Part shown: positions 33,960-42,886 of the stretch, piece after piece
Layout: each line of letters starts with the position of its first letter
Position numbering within the stretch: position 1 is the first letter of the stretch
Assembly: GCF_022761035.1 (NCBI RefSeq)
Contig: NZ_JAKWJP010000010.1
Coordinates: 1 to 44,193 of the forward strand
DNA: 44,193 nt
Direction of reading: 5' to 3'
Source of the DNA: Microbacterium sp. SS28
GTDB lineage: Bacteria > Actinomycetota > Actinomycetes > Actinomycetales > Microbacteriaceae
Made by a program: the position numbers and the translations under genes
The notes under the pieces: model-generated
The model's input: the letters and a program-made list of their open reading frames with translations, nothing else
Databases searched by the model: none
Told to the model about the DNA's origin: nothing

Positions 33960-34403
33960 ATGCGTGCAACCATCAAGAACAGCCTCGAGGCCGCAAAGGC
34001 GCGCCGCGAAGAGACCGGCGAGAAGGGCTTCTCGCTGATCGAGCTCATCGTCGTCATTGTGATCATCGGTATCCTCGCCGCGATCGCGATCCCGATCTTC
34101 GCGGGCATCCAGAAGAACGCCAACGACGCCGCCGCTCAGTCCGCGGCGGCCAATGGCGCGACCTCTGCGGCTGTCACCATGTCGCAGACTGGCAAGAGCG
34201 CCACAGACGTGGAGGGCGCTGCAGGCTTCTCGACGCTGGTCACGGCCCCGGACACGATCGACCTCGCTTCACCGGCAACGGGCACCGACGCCTCGAAGAT
34301 CTGCGTCGTGGTCTCCTACGACGGCGGCAACTTCGGCTCCTGGGGCGAGGGGCCTGGATGCATCGCTGGTACGAACGCGGGTGGCTTCGGCGCCGCGAAG
34401 TAG
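33960..34403 (+). CDS. Major type IV prepilin (PilA-like)
   Basis: 147 residues. A 23-residue charged leader ends in EKG, followed by FSLIELIVVIVIIGILAAIA: cleavage is expected after G23, with the pilin glutamate at mature position 5 (E28). The hydrophobic helix is followed by a small Ser/Ala/Thr-rich head with two cysteines near the end (ICVVVSYDGG and EGPGCIAG), able to make the usual disulfide. It has a strong ribosome binding site and the longest leader in the window, and a stable stem-loop follows it, all of which fits the major subunit. Confidence 0.92.
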   Translation: MRATIKNSLEAAKARREETGEKGFSLIELIVVIVIIGILAAIAIPIFAGIQKNANDAAAQSAAANGATSAAVTMSQTGKSATDVEGAAGFSTLVTAPDTIDLASPATGTDASKICVVVSYDGGNFGSWGEGPGCIAGTNAGGFGAAK

Positions 34404-34414
34404 TAGCACGACTC

Positions 34415-34459
34415 ACGATCGCCAGGAAGCCGCGGCAGATGCAGCTTCCTGGCGATCGT
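34415..34459 (+). terminator. Stem-loop after the major prepilin gene (attenuator)
   Basis: A perfect 16-bp stem, ACGATCGCCAGGAAGC (34415-34430) with its complement at 34444-34459, around a 13-nt loop. No T run. It probably limits read-through into the minor pilins or protects the prepilin message from decay. Confidence 0.75.
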
Positions 34460-34495
34460 TCCAGATCGAGGTTGGGCGAAACGGCGGGCCGTGAA

Positions 34496-34888
34496 GTGGA
34501 CAAGGAATCTGACGCTGGATTCGGGTTGGTTGAGCTCGTCATTGCGATGCTCCTCCTTGCGGTGATCGCGGTCGCCATTGCGCCCGCAATCTGGAACGGC
34601 ATCCGATACTCGTCCGATCAGACGACAGTCGCGACGGCGACACGCCAACTGAACAGCCTCGTCGACCAGGCTCATGATGGCGAAAGCTGCGCCAGCGTTG
34701 CAGTGGCGACAGGTTCGCGTACTTTCGTCGACGGGCGCGGCCGTCAGTTCACGACGGCCGCCGAGGATCCGAGTGGCACCATCGTCACGCCCGCATGCAG
34801 CGGTACGTCGCTCGTGAAGTTCACACTCGTCGCGCGGCAGGCCGGCAAGGAGCTAGCCCGCGTCGACGCGATGGTTTACGTCCCATGA
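34496..34888 (+). CDS. Minor prepilin, type IV
   Basis: 130 residues starting at GTG 34496. DAGFGLVELVIAMLLLAVIA is a prepilin N-terminus: short leader ending in G, then F with glutamate at mature position 5. The head has two cysteines (GESCASV, TPACSGT). A TTG at 34472 is an alternative start, but neither has a good ribosome binding site, which fits its low dosage as a minor pilin. It overlaps the next gene by 4 nt (ATGA). Confidence 0.82.
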   Translation: MDKESDAGFGLVELVIAMLLLAVIAVAIAPAIWNGIRYSSDQTTVATATRQLNSLVDQAHDGESCASVAVATGSRTFVDGRGRQFTTAAEDPSGTIVTPACSGTSLVKFTLVARQAGKELARVDAMVYVP

Positions 34889-35409
34889 GCAAGCTCTCAA
34901 CGAACGATGAGGGACTTACGCTCATCGAACTCATCATCTACATCGTCATTCTGGGCATCATTTCGACAGCGATCGTGATGATCCTGACCAACACGTTGAG
35001 GGCGCAGGCGAGCGTGACCTCGCAGACGCAAGCCACCACACGCGGACAGCTCGTGTCGTCAGAGATCGAGAAGGCGATGCGCAACGCGATCGCGTTCACC
35101 GTCTCGCCTGATGGATCGACCCTTCACGTCAACACATCATTTGCCGGGTCGAAACAGTGCCAAGCCTTCGCCCTTACCAGTGACGGTCTGAAGATGTCGG
35201 TGAGCAGCAGTCCGGCTCCGGACATCAGTGTCTGGCCTGTATGGCAGAAGCGCGTCGCAGCCGTGGGTGTATCCACTCCTGCGTTCACCGCGCTCGGCGG
35301 CGACGGGGTCACCTACGCGTTCAATGCCACGAGCGATTCGGCGCCGGTGCGGTTCACCGGCAATGCGTACACACGCAACGACAAAACAGGGGTGATGGGC
35401 GGGTGCTGA
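34885..35409 (+). CDS. Minor prepilin, PilW/GspJ-like
   Basis: 174 residues. The prepilin motif is NDEGLTLIELIIYIVILGII, with leucine instead of phenylalanine at mature position 1 and the glutamate at position 5. The soluble part (TRGQLVSSEIEKAMRNAIAF) is the PilW/GspJ-type stretch after the helix, and it has two cysteines, one at the very C-terminus (GGC). The start overlaps the previous stop; it lies 2 bp before the next gene. Confidence 0.82.
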   Translation: MSKLSTNDEGLTLIELIIYIVILGIISTAIVMILTNTLRAQASVTSQTQATTRGQLVSSEIEKAMRNAIAFTVSPDGSTLHVNTSFAGSKQCQAFALTSDGLKMSVSSSPAPDISVWPVWQKRVAAVGVSTPAFTALGGDGVTYAFNATSDSAPVRFTGNAYTRNDKTGVMGGC

Positions 35410-35411
35410 TC

Positions 35412-36956
35412 ATGACGAAGAACGGACTTCCCTCGAGCCGGCGTAGCGACGACGGTGTCGCACTCATCGCTGTGCTGCTGATGATGTTCGTCGGTGTCGC
35501 TGCGGTGAGCATCATCGCCAGCACGGTCATCTACGCCATCGGCTCGAACGTCGCGAACAAGAGCACGACCCAGTCCTTCATTGCGGCCGAGTCCGGCAGA
35601 GACGCTGTGCTGGCCAACGTCCTCGCGGCCACCTGCAGTCTGACGGCATCGAACCCGGTCGGCAGCGGACATGTAGCGCCCTTCTACGAAGCGAGCGCCG
35701 ACGTCTGCCCGAGCAAGACAGCAGGCAGCACGTTCACCATCACGTCCACCGGCTACGACGCGTCGGGCGCCACGAGCAAGATCGTGGCGACCTACAGCCG
35801 ACTCGTCACGTACGAGAATCAGCCGGGCGGGTCGCTCGCCTACTTCAGCGGCACGTTCAAGCTCACCAAATCCACGTACACCGGTGACGTCGTCATCCGC
35901 GATGGAGACTACAACTGCAACTCCGACTCGACCATCGACGGCGACCTCTGGGTGCCCAAGGGCTCCCTCGAGATCAGCGCGAAATGCGTGATCACGGGCA
36001 GCATCTACGTACGCGACGGAGTCAATCTCAAGTCGTCGAACTCCGCAGTCGGCAAGTCCGTGGTCGCCGGAGGAGACATCACGATGAGTGCCGGCGGGAT
36101 GATCGTCGGAGTCGACCTCGTGTCCAACGGAAACATCACGGTCGATGCCGGTCAGGTCAACGGAAAGGCGCGCGCGGCGAAGACCGTCGACGTCAAGACG
36201 AATCCGCAGGCGATCGTGCTCGGTGGGATCGAACAGAACGTTTCGCCCGCGCCTGCAGTCTTCAGTCCCTCGCTCGCCGATGTCTTCGCGATGACGGCCT
36301 GGGTCGACCTGCCGTCGACGAAGTCGGTGTGGGGCGCCGATGTCGACTGGGTCACCTACACCCCGACGACGGACCACAAGGGCAACAAAGTCTGCACCGG
36401 CGACGTGACAGCGAGCGTGACGAAGACCCTCGCGTCGGGTATGAACCGTGTGGGCATCGACTACTCCGCGTGCACGACGGATGTGACGGCGAAGGTCACC
36501 AGTGCCGCACTGAACCGCGATGTTCTGTTCCTCGTTCCTTCCGGCGTCGCGATGAACGTCGACATCAGCGGGACGGTGACGTCGCTTCTTGCCGCGAAGA
36601 GTCAGTTCTTCTTCATTCACGGCGATGCGAACACGACCAATCCTCTGCCCAACTGCCGGGTGGGCGGCAGTGCGGGAGACGACATCACCCTGCCGGCAAC
36701 GCTCGGTGTCGACGTGATGTTCTACACTGCGTGCGGCATCAGCAAAGAGCCGAACGCCTTCACGGGCCAGTACTACGCAGCCAACGATGGCAACTCGCAC
36801 TGGGTGCAGCCGTCCTTCACCTGCAAGCAGATGAAGTGGACACCTGTCATCGATCTCGGCTGCAAGCTCGGGCAGTCGGCAGGCAGCGGGACAGGTCCGA
36901 CCGTCACGACGATCCAGAAGCCGGTCCGCGTGACACAAGTCGAGGTCGCGCCATAG
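35412..36956 (+). CDS. Large PilX/GspK-like pilus protein with repetitive soluble domain
   Basis: 514 residues. DDGVALIAVLLMMFVGVAAV at the N-terminus resembles a prepilin, but lacks the glutamate at position 5, as in GspK and many PilX proteins. After the membrane helix, about residues 155-265 contain turns with regular spacing (GDVVIRDGDYN, DGDLWVPKGSLEI, GSIYVRDGVNL, GGDITMSAGGMI, NGNITVDAG), which look like rungs of a beta-helix similar to bactofilin or DUF-type right-handed helices. It has at least six cysteines. ATG 35412 is preferred over GTG 35403. The stop overlaps pilD by 1 nt. It may be a tip adhesin or initiation complex component; this is inferred from position. Confidence 0.75.
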   Translation: MTKNGLPSSRRSDDGVALIAVLLMMFVGVAAVSIIASTVIYAIGSNVANKSTTQSFIAAESGRDAVLANVLAATCSLTASNPVGSGHVAPFYEASADVCPSKTAGSTFTITSTGYDASGATSKIVATYSRLVTYENQPGGSLAYFSGTFKLTKSTYTGDVVIRDGDYNCNSDSTIDGDLWVPKGSLEISAKCVITGSIYVRDGVNLKSSNSAVGKSVVAGGDITMSAGGMIVGVDLVSNGNITVDAGQVNGKARAAKTVDVKTNPQAIVLGGIEQNVSPAPAVFSPSLADVFAMTAWVDLPSTKSVWGADVDWVTYTPTTDHKGNKVCTGDVTASVTKTLASGMNRVGIDYSACTTDVTAKVTSAALNRDVLFLVPSGVAMNVDISGTVTSLLAAKSQFFFIHGDANTTNPLPNCRVGGSAGDDITLPATLGVDVMFYTACGISKEPNAFTGQYYAANDGNSHWVQPSFTCKQMKWTPVIDLGCKLGQSAGSGTGPTVTTIQKPVRVTQVEVAP

Positions 36957-37768
36957 TGGTTCTTCAGACGGCGATCATCGTCTTCACCGGCTTGGTCGGA
37001 CTCGTGATCGGCTCCTTTCTCAACGTCGTCGCCATACGAGTCCCGGCAGGTGCGTCCCTCGTGCGCGAGAGCCGCTGCCCATCGTGCGACTCCGTGATCA
37101 AGCCGTGGCACAACGTTCCCGTGCTGGGTTGGCTCACGCTGCGGGGACGCTGCGCGTCGTGCGGCGAGCCGATCTCGCCGCGGTATCCCATCGTCGAGGC
37201 GATCACGGGCGCGCTCTTCGCGTTCGTCGCCTGGCTCACGCTCGCGACCAGCACCGTGCCCCTCCCGGCGACTTTTGCGGTGCTGGTCGCGTTTCTCTAC
37301 TTCGCGGCCATCAGCGTCGTGCTGACGGTCATCGACCTCGACACGCACCGCCTGCCGAATGCGATCGTGCTGCCGAGCTACGTCGTGGCGGCGGTGCTCT
37401 TCACCACCGCTTGTGTCCTCGGCGCCGACTGGAATGATCTGCTCCGTGCCGGCATCGGCATGGCGATCCTCTACGCGTTCTATTTCGTCATCCGTCTCGT
37501 CCGTCCCGACGGCATGGGCGGCGGCGACGTCAAGCTCGCGGGTGTCGTCGGGATGTATCTCGGCTGGCTCGGCTGGGGATCGCTCGCCGTCGGGGCGTTC
37601 GCGGCGTTCCTGCTCGGCGGAGTCTTCGGGCTCGCGCTGATCGGCGCGAAGAAGGCCGGCCGTCGCACGGCGATCCCGTTCGGTCCGTGGATGATCGCGG
37701 GCGCGTGGGTGGGCATTGTTCTTGGGCAGGCGCTCGGCGCCTGGTATTTGGGGCTGCTCGCAGTCTGA
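36956..37768 (+). CDS. pilD: Prepilin peptidase / N-methyltransferase
   Basis: 270 residues. Membrane-bound aspartic peptidase of family A24 that removes prepilin leaders and methylates the new N-terminus. The cytoplasmic CPSC (41-44)...CASC (66-69) pair marks the methyltransferase domain. Catalytic aspartates are in TVIDLDTHRLPN (D127 or D129) and in GMGGGDVK (D191). About eight membrane segments. GTG 36956 overlaps the previous stop by 1 nt. Confidence 0.94.
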   Translation: MVLQTAIIVFTGLVGLVIGSFLNVVAIRVPAGASLVRESRCPSCDSVIKPWHNVPVLGWLTLRGRCASCGEPISPRYPIVEAITGALFAFVAWLTLATSTVPLPATFAVLVAFLYFAAISVVLTVIDLDTHRLPNAIVLPSYVVAAVLFTTACVLGADWNDLLRAGIGMAILYAFYFVIRLVRPDGMGGGDVKLAGVVGMYLGWLGWGSLAVGAFAAFLLGGVFGLALIGAKKAGRRTAIPFGPWMIAGAWVGIVLGQALGAWYLGLLAV

Positions 37769-37791
37769 GCAGGCAGGGGAAGGGGCAAGAA

Positions 37792-38832
37792 ATGGCATCG
37801 ACATTGGTCGGTCTGGAGATCACGGAAGAGAGTGTGCGCGCCGTCGAAGTGCGCAAGGGGCGAACACCCGTCCTGCTCGCGGCGGGGGAGGTGCCGCTTC
37901 CGCCCGACGCCGCGCGCGACTCGGAGGTGCTCGACCGAGACGTCGTCGCGATGGCGCTGCGCCAGCTGTGGTCGACGGCCGGCATCAAGGGCCGCGAAGT
38001 GACGCTCGGCGTCGGCAGTCGGCGCATCCTCGTTCGCGAGTACACGACGCAGGCGATGGCGCCTGCGATGCTCAAGCAGGCCCTGCCCTATCAGGTCCAG
38101 GACCTCCTTCCGGTGCCGGCGAATCAGGCGGTGCTCGACTTCTATCCGCTCGGGCAACAGGGCGATCAGGTCAGCGGGATGCTCGTGGCCGCCGTCGCCG
38201 AGACGATGGAGCAGCTCGTCGCGACGACGAACCGCGCCAAGCTCAGGACGAAGACCGTCGACCTCCTGCCGTTCGGACTTGCGCGCGTCGCAAAGCGCAT
38301 CGCGGTTCAGGGAGACGCCGTCGCGATGGTGCACATCGGCGATCACACGACGCATGTCGTGATCTCGACGGACGGCGTCCCGCACTTCGTTCGCATGATC
38401 CCGATCGACGTGCCGACTGCCGCATCCCGGCGTCACGACGACGCGCTGTTGGCGTTCTCGGACGTCGTCCTCGACGAGCTCGCGCTCGAGACGGTCCCGC
38501 CCATGCCGGCGAGCGTGACACGCACGCGCGCCAACCTGCGCACGGGCGGCGCTAACGATCCCGCGATCGGAGACCTCATCACGCGCATCCGCAGCACGAT
38601 CTCGTTCTTCGCCGCGCGGCCCGGAGCCCCCCGACTCGCGGCAGCCTGTGTGAGCGGGGCCGGATACCTCGCCCCGGGCGTCGCCGACGCGCTCACCCGC
38701 GCGTTCGACATCCCGGTGCGCCCGCTCAACGTCACCGACATCGTCAAGGTGGGTGCAGGACTCACCCTCACCGACGACCTCGCGTTCAACGCCGTGGCAA
38801 CGCTCGGCGTTCTTCTTGGAGAGACGAACTGA
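37792..38832 (+). CDS. pilM: Type IV pilus assembly protein PilM
   Basis: 346 residues. Actin-like cytoplasmic ATPase-fold protein that binds the N-terminus of PilN. STLVGLEITEESVRAVEV is the first phosphate-binding segment, and MVHIGDHTTHVVIS and ACVSGAGYLAPGVADAL the others. LKQALPYQVQDLLPVPANQAVLDFYPLG is the usual PilM region. A good AGGGG ribosome binding site precedes the ATG. The stop shares one base with the pilN start. Confidence 0.92.
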   Translation: MASTLVGLEITEESVRAVEVRKGRTPVLLAAGEVPLPPDAARDSEVLDRDVVAMALRQLWSTAGIKGREVTLGVGSRRILVREYTTQAMAPAMLKQALPYQVQDLLPVPANQAVLDFYPLGQQGDQVSGMLVAAVAETMEQLVATTNRAKLRTKTVDLLPFGLARVAKRIAVQGDAVAMVHIGDHTTHVVISTDGVPHFVRMIPIDVPTAASRRHDDALLAFSDVVLDELALETVPPMPASVTRTRANLRTGGANDPAIGDLITRIRSTISFFAARPGAPRLAAACVSGAGYLAPGVADALTRAFDIPVRPLNVTDIVKVGAGLTLTDDLAFNAVATLGVLLGETN

Positions 38833-39479
38833 TGGCAAGCTCTGCTTTCGTGCTCGCGGGCGTGCCGCGTGTAAACCTCATGCCGCCGCTCGAGATCGAG
38901 CGGCGCAAGCGGGCGTCGCTCGTCCGCGGGTGGGGCTGGGCCGTCTTCACGTCGCTGGTCGTCGCGGCTCTCGTCGTGGGAGGGGCCTTCGCGTTGAAGC
39001 TCGTTGCCGATCAGGCCCTTGCCGTCGAGCAGGCCAACACCACAGTGCTCCTCACAGAGCTGTCGAGCCTCTCGGAGGTGAGCGGAGCGATCGCGGCCGA
39101 GGGTGAGCTCACGTACTTCCGCGCGGATGCGATGGGCTCGGACTTCGCATGGACGCCCCTGGTGGCCGCGATCACGGGCGCGCTCCCCGCGGAGGTGCGA
39201 CTGACGGGGTTCGACCTCACGAGCGGCGGGAATGCGCAGACAGAGGACCCGACGTCTGACGTGGGGCTCATTGGAACGATGACCTTGGACAGCCCGAATC
39301 CGATCGATCTGCCCGCGACGATTCGCCAACTCCGAGACCTCGAGTCCGTCGCGAACGTGGATGGCCGCGCCCTGACGACCGGGGGGGAAGGCGGAAGCCG
39401 CTATACCTACCAGCTCGACGTCACCTTCGACCAGTCGATCTACTCAGGTCAGTACGCGCCTGTGGAGGGGGCCCAGTGA
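38832..39479 (+). CDS. pilN: Type IV pilus assembly protein PilN
   Basis: 215 residues. VNLMPP (14-19) is the cytoplasmic PilM-binding motif, followed by the basic IERRKRASL, one membrane helix (about 34-58), and a coiled or alpha/beta extracytoplasmic domain. The order pilM-pilN-pilO is the standard alignment subcomplex. It overlaps pilM by 1 nt. Confidence 0.9.
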   Translation: MASSAFVLAGVPRVNLMPPLEIERRKRASLVRGWGWAVFTSLVVAALVVGGAFALKLVADQALAVEQANTTVLLTELSSLSEVSGAIAAEGELTYFRADAMGSDFAWTPLVAAITGALPAEVRLTGFDLTSGGNAQTEDPTSDVGLIGTMTLDSPNPIDLPATIRQLRDLESVANVDGRALTTGGEGGSRYTYQLDVTFDQSIYSGQYAPVEGAQ

Positions 39480-40156
39480 TGTCTCGTTCACTCATCAACG
39501 TGCTGGGCGTCATCGTCACTATTGGCGTCCTGGCTCTCGGCATCTTCCTGGTCGCCATGCCGATCGCGCTTCAGGCGCTCGGCGTCGTCGGCCAGACGGC
39601 AACGGTCTTGAGTACGAACGCGACGTACCAGGCTCAGATCGACGGTCTGCGCGAAGAGGAGGAGAACCTCGATGCGACTCAGGCGTCCGTGGCGAGTCTT
39701 CAGACGCAGATCACCCCGGCCAACGAGCTGGACGATGTCTTCGAGTTGGTCGCGACAGCGGCTGCGTCCTCCGGCGTGACACTCACCAACGTGGCTGCGG
39801 GAGAGTCTGCAGCCTTCGTCGAGCGGACCTCCGCAACGGCGATCAGCGATGTGGCAGCCGCCCCGCCTGCGGCGGCACCTTCGTCCGAGTCGACGTCGGG
39901 CGAGCCGGCCACGACGACCGATGCGGCCGCGCAGCCTGTCGCACAGGACACGCCCTCTGCCACCGCGGGTCGCACTCAAGTCGACTTCACCATCGGCGCG
40001 ACGGCAGGCGACATGAACCAGGTCGTGGCCTTCCTCGAGGCACTTCGCGCGGGGCCACGCTTGCTCGGCCAGGTGAAGTCGACGGTGGCGTCCGACGGTT
40101 CGACTTTCAACATCACTGTCTCGGCACTGACCTTCGTGCTTCCCCTGGAAGGGTGA
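39479..40156 (+). CDS. pilO: Type IV pilus assembly protein PilO-like
   Basis: 225 residues. One membrane helix at 5-27, a coiled-coil (LREEEENLDATQASVASLQTQI, residues 57-78), then a PilO-like fold interrupted by a Ser/Ala/Pro/Thr-rich linker of about 35 residues (SSESTSGEPATTTDA). It could pair with PilN. Start is ATG 39479 or the GTG at 39476 that overlaps the pilN stop. Sequence similarity to PilO is weak, so the name rests mainly on order and topology. Confidence 0.82.
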   Translation: MSRSLINVLGVIVTIGVLALGIFLVAMPIALQALGVVGQTATVLSTNATYQAQIDGLREEEENLDATQASVASLQTQITPANELDDVFELVATAAASSGVTLTNVAAGESAAFVERTSATAISDVAAAPPAAAPSSESTSGEPATTTDAAAQPVAQDTPSATAGRTQVDFTIGATAGDMNQVVAFLEALRAGPRLLGQVKSTVASDGSTFNITVSALTFVLPLEG

Positions 40157-40159
40157 ACA

Positions 40160-41293
40160 ATGAGCCCTACTGCGCTCGACGGCCTGCTCTCGGCAGCTGC
40201 TCGCTACGAGGCATCCGATGTCCACCTGACGGCTGATGCCGTGCCCCTCATGCGGGTCGACGGTGATCTCGTGGCGATCCCAGGCTTCACCGACCCGCTG
40301 TCGGCACTCTGGGTCGAGTCGGCGGCGTTCGGACTGATGGGTCCGGCGCAGCGCGACGAGTTCGAAGAGCGGCATGAGGTCGACCTCGCCCACGCGTCGG
40401 ACGGTCTCGGACGCTTCCGCGTCAACGTCTTCCGCCAGCTCGGCTCGGTGGCGGTCGCTCTGCGATTCATCCCGGAGCGCGTCTTCTCGCTAGAGGAGCT
40501 CGGGGCGCCTGCCATCGCGCGCGACCTCGCGCTCAAGCCGCGCGGCCTCGTGCTGCTGACGGGCCCGACGGGGTCGGGCAAGTCGACGACGCTCACGGCG
40601 ATGGTCGACATCATCAACGAGACCCTGCCGGCGCACGTCATCACGATCGAAGACCCGATCGAGTTCCACCACGAGAGCAAGCGGTCGCTCGTCCATCAGC
40701 GCGAGGTCGGTGCCGACACCGCCTCGTTCGCCGAGGCGCTGCGCCGCGTGCTGCGCCAGGACCCCGACGTCATCCTCATCGGCGAGCTGCGCGATCCCGA
40801 GTCGATCCGCACGGCGCTGTCGGCGGCCGAGACGGGTCACCTCGTGCTCTCGACGCTGCATACGCAGGGTGCCGCGAAGAGCGTCAACCGCATCGTCGAC
40901 GTCTTCCCTTCTGATCAGCAGCACCAGATCCGGACGCAGCTCGGCGACACGCTGCAGGGCATCATCAGCCAGACGCTGCTCCCTCTCTCGCAGACGAACG
41001 GACGCACGATCGCGACGGAAGTGCTCATCAACACGCCCGCCGTCGCGAACCTCATTCGCGAGGGTCAGGTCGCGCAGCTCTACACGGCGATGCAGGCGGG
41101 CGGCCAGATGGGCATGCACACGCTCGACCAGGACCTCCGTCGCATGGTGGAACAGGGAATCATCGCGCAGCAGGTCGCCCGTCAGTTCGCCGTCGACCCG
41201 AGCTACCTCGACGGTGTGCACGTGCGACCGCGCGACCTCGATGCCGAGGCATGGTCCATGCATGCGCCCGAGCACATGATCCAGGGGGTCTGA
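40160..41293 (+). CDS. pilT: Type IV pilus retraction ATPase PilT
   Basis: 377 residues. Hexameric cytoplasmic ATPase. Walker A GPTGSGKST (135-143), Asp box ITIEDPIEF (161-169), Walker B DVILIGELRD (203-212), and His box GHLVLSTLHTQGA. The C-terminal part has TPAVANLIREGQVAQLYTAMQ, close to the AIRNLIRE motif typical of PilT, and lacks the long N-terminal extension of PilB. GGAAGGG lies 6 nt before the ATG. It is the only motor ATPase in the cluster, so it might serve extension as well. Confidence 0.92.
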   Translation: MSPTALDGLLSAAARYEASDVHLTADAVPLMRVDGDLVAIPGFTDPLSALWVESAAFGLMGPAQRDEFEERHEVDLAHASDGLGRFRVNVFRQLGSVAVALRFIPERVFSLEELGAPAIARDLALKPRGLVLLTGPTGSGKSTTLTAMVDIINETLPAHVITIEDPIEFHHESKRSLVHQREVGADTASFAEALRRVLRQDPDVILIGELRDPESIRTALSAAETGHLVLSTLHTQGAAKSVNRIVDVFPSDQQHQIRTQLGDTLQGIISQTLLPLSQTNGRTIATEVLINTPAVANLIREGQVAQLYTAMQAGGQMGMHTLDQDLRRMVEQGIIAQQVARQFAVDPSYLDGVHVRPRDLDAEAWSMHAPEHMIQGV

Positions 41294-41294
41294 C

Positions 41295-42530
41295 ATGTCG
41301 ATCGTGCAAGAGTTCACGTACCGGGCGATCGACCCGCGCGGCGGAGCCGTCGTCAAGGGGTCGATGGAGGCGGCGAGCGAGTCGGCCGTGACGGGCAAGC
41401 TGCGTGCGCAGGGGCTGACGCCCCTCGAGATAAAGGCGCTCTCGAAGACCGGTCTCAACCGGGAGATCAAACTCCCTGGGCTGGGCGGCACGGTCAAGCC
41501 GAAGTCGCTCGCGATCTTCACGAAGCAGATGGCGGGCCTGCTCAACGCCGGCCTCCCGCTCATGCGAACGCTGGCGATCCTGATCGAGCAGACGGAGGAC
41601 AAGAAGCTGCAGCCGGCGCTCATCGCGGTGCAGGCGGATGTCGAGAGCGGTCAGTCCTTCTCGAATGCCCTGGCTCGGCATTCCGAAGTCTTTCCTCCGC
41701 TTCTGATCAGCATCGTGCGGGTCGGCGAGACCGGTGGCTTCCTGGCGCGGGCGATGGAGTCGCTCGCGGAGAACTATAAGAAGGAGTCCGAGCTCCAGAA
41801 CAAGATCCGCGCAGCAGTCACCTACCCGATCATCGTGCTGATCGTCGCGGTCCTCGGTGTGATCGCGATGGTGACGTTCGTCGTACCGGTCTTCGAGAGC
41901 ATGTTCGCGGGGATCGGTTCGGAGCTTCCGCTGCCTACGCAGATCCTCGTGAACGTCTCGCGCAACATGTGGTGGATCCTGCCGCTGCTCATCGTGACGG
42001 TCATGGGTGTCACGATCTGGTGGCTGCGCAACAAGAACAAGGACAGCGTCCGCAAGGTCCTCGACCCGTTCAAGCTCAAGATGCCGATCTTCGGCAAGCT
42101 CTTCACGAAGATGTCGGTCGCCCGCTTCAGTCGCAACCTGTCGATGATGCTCGATGCGGGCGTGCCGATCATCCAGGCGCTCGCGATCGTGGCCCAGGCA
42201 TCCAACAACTGGGCCATCGAGCGCGCGGTGCACGACGTGCAGGAGTCGGTGCGGCAGGGTCGATCGTTCGCGGCGCCGCTCGCAAAGGCGAACGTCTTCC
42301 CGGCGATGGTCTCCCAGATGGTCGCGATCGGTGAGGAGTCGGGCACTCTGTCCGAGATGCTCGCGAGCATCGCGGACTTCTACGAGGACGAAGTGGACAC
42401 GGTCACGTCACAGCTTTCGTCGATCATCGAGCCGCTCCTGATCGTTGTGCTCGGCATCGTGATCGGCGGGATCGTGATCTCGCTGTACCTGCCGATCTTC
42501 ACCCTGTACGGAGATCTCAGCCAGCAGTAG
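41295..42530 (+). CDS. pilC: Type IV pilus inner membrane platform protein PilC
   Basis: 411 residues, two type II secretion F repeats with three membrane helices. The first repeat has IFTKQMAGLLNAGLPLMRTLAIL and RHSEVFPPLLISIVRVGETGG; the second has RFSRNLSMMLDAGVPIIQALAIV and FPAMVSQMVAIGEESGTL. The helices are near 175-200, 225-245 and 380-400. It links the PilT motor to the growing pilus. It begins 1 nt after pilT and closes the operon. Confidence 0.94.
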   Translation: MSIVQEFTYRAIDPRGGAVVKGSMEAASESAVTGKLRAQGLTPLEIKALSKTGLNREIKLPGLGGTVKPKSLAIFTKQMAGLLNAGLPLMRTLAILIEQTEDKKLQPALIAVQADVESGQSFSNALARHSEVFPPLLISIVRVGETGGFLARAMESLAENYKKESELQNKIRAAVTYPIIVLIVAVLGVIAMVTFVVPVFESMFAGIGSELPLPTQILVNVSRNMWWILPLLIVTVMGVTIWWLRNKNKDSVRKVLDPFKLKMPIFGKLFTKMSVARFSRNLSMMLDAGVPIIQALAIVAQASNNWAIERAVHDVQESVRQGRSFAAPLAKANVFPAMVSQMVAIGEESGTLSEMLASIADFYEDEVDTVTSQLSSIIEPLLIVVLGIVIGGIVISLYLPIFTLYGDLSQQ

Positions 42531-42557
42531 CTTGGGGCCGCCTTGGGGGAGGCGGAA

Positions 42558-42593
42558 GAAGCGGCGGCACCTGGGGAGGGATGCCGCCGCTTC
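42558..42593 (+). terminator. Terminator of the pilus operon
   Basis: A perfect 12-bp stem, GAAGCGGCGGCA (42558-42569) with its complement at 42582-42593, around a 12-nt loop, starting 28 bp after the pilC stop. Only a short T-rich tail follows. Confidence 0.85.
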
Positions 42594-42886
42594 GTCGTTC
42601 CCGCAGGGATCGTGTAGTCACCGGGTAGGTGGGTTCAGCGTCGCGTCTCGCAGAGCCCCTCCCGAGCGCGCGAATTACGTCGAGGGGTCGTTCAACGACT
42701 GGCAGCGAGCAGCTGAAGGGGGCTGTTCAGGCGCGGGATCATGGAGAAGATCGCCGCCGGACATGCTTCGTACAAAGAGACGAATGTTCTCACTCGCTGC
42801 GACGGCCCACGCCCTGCAGGCCTGGGGTGGATTCCGGCTCGGAAGCCGAGAAAGGAGCAAACTCGATCCTAATTGCGTTCTCAATG
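42594..42886. other. Intergenic region without recognised genes
   Basis: About 290 bp with lower G+C than the surroundings and no believable coding sequence; the small open frames here have no conserved features. An AAAGGAG occurs at about 42850 without a start codon after it. It may be debris from older rearrangements or a long upstream region of the HNH gene. Confidence 0.5.
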
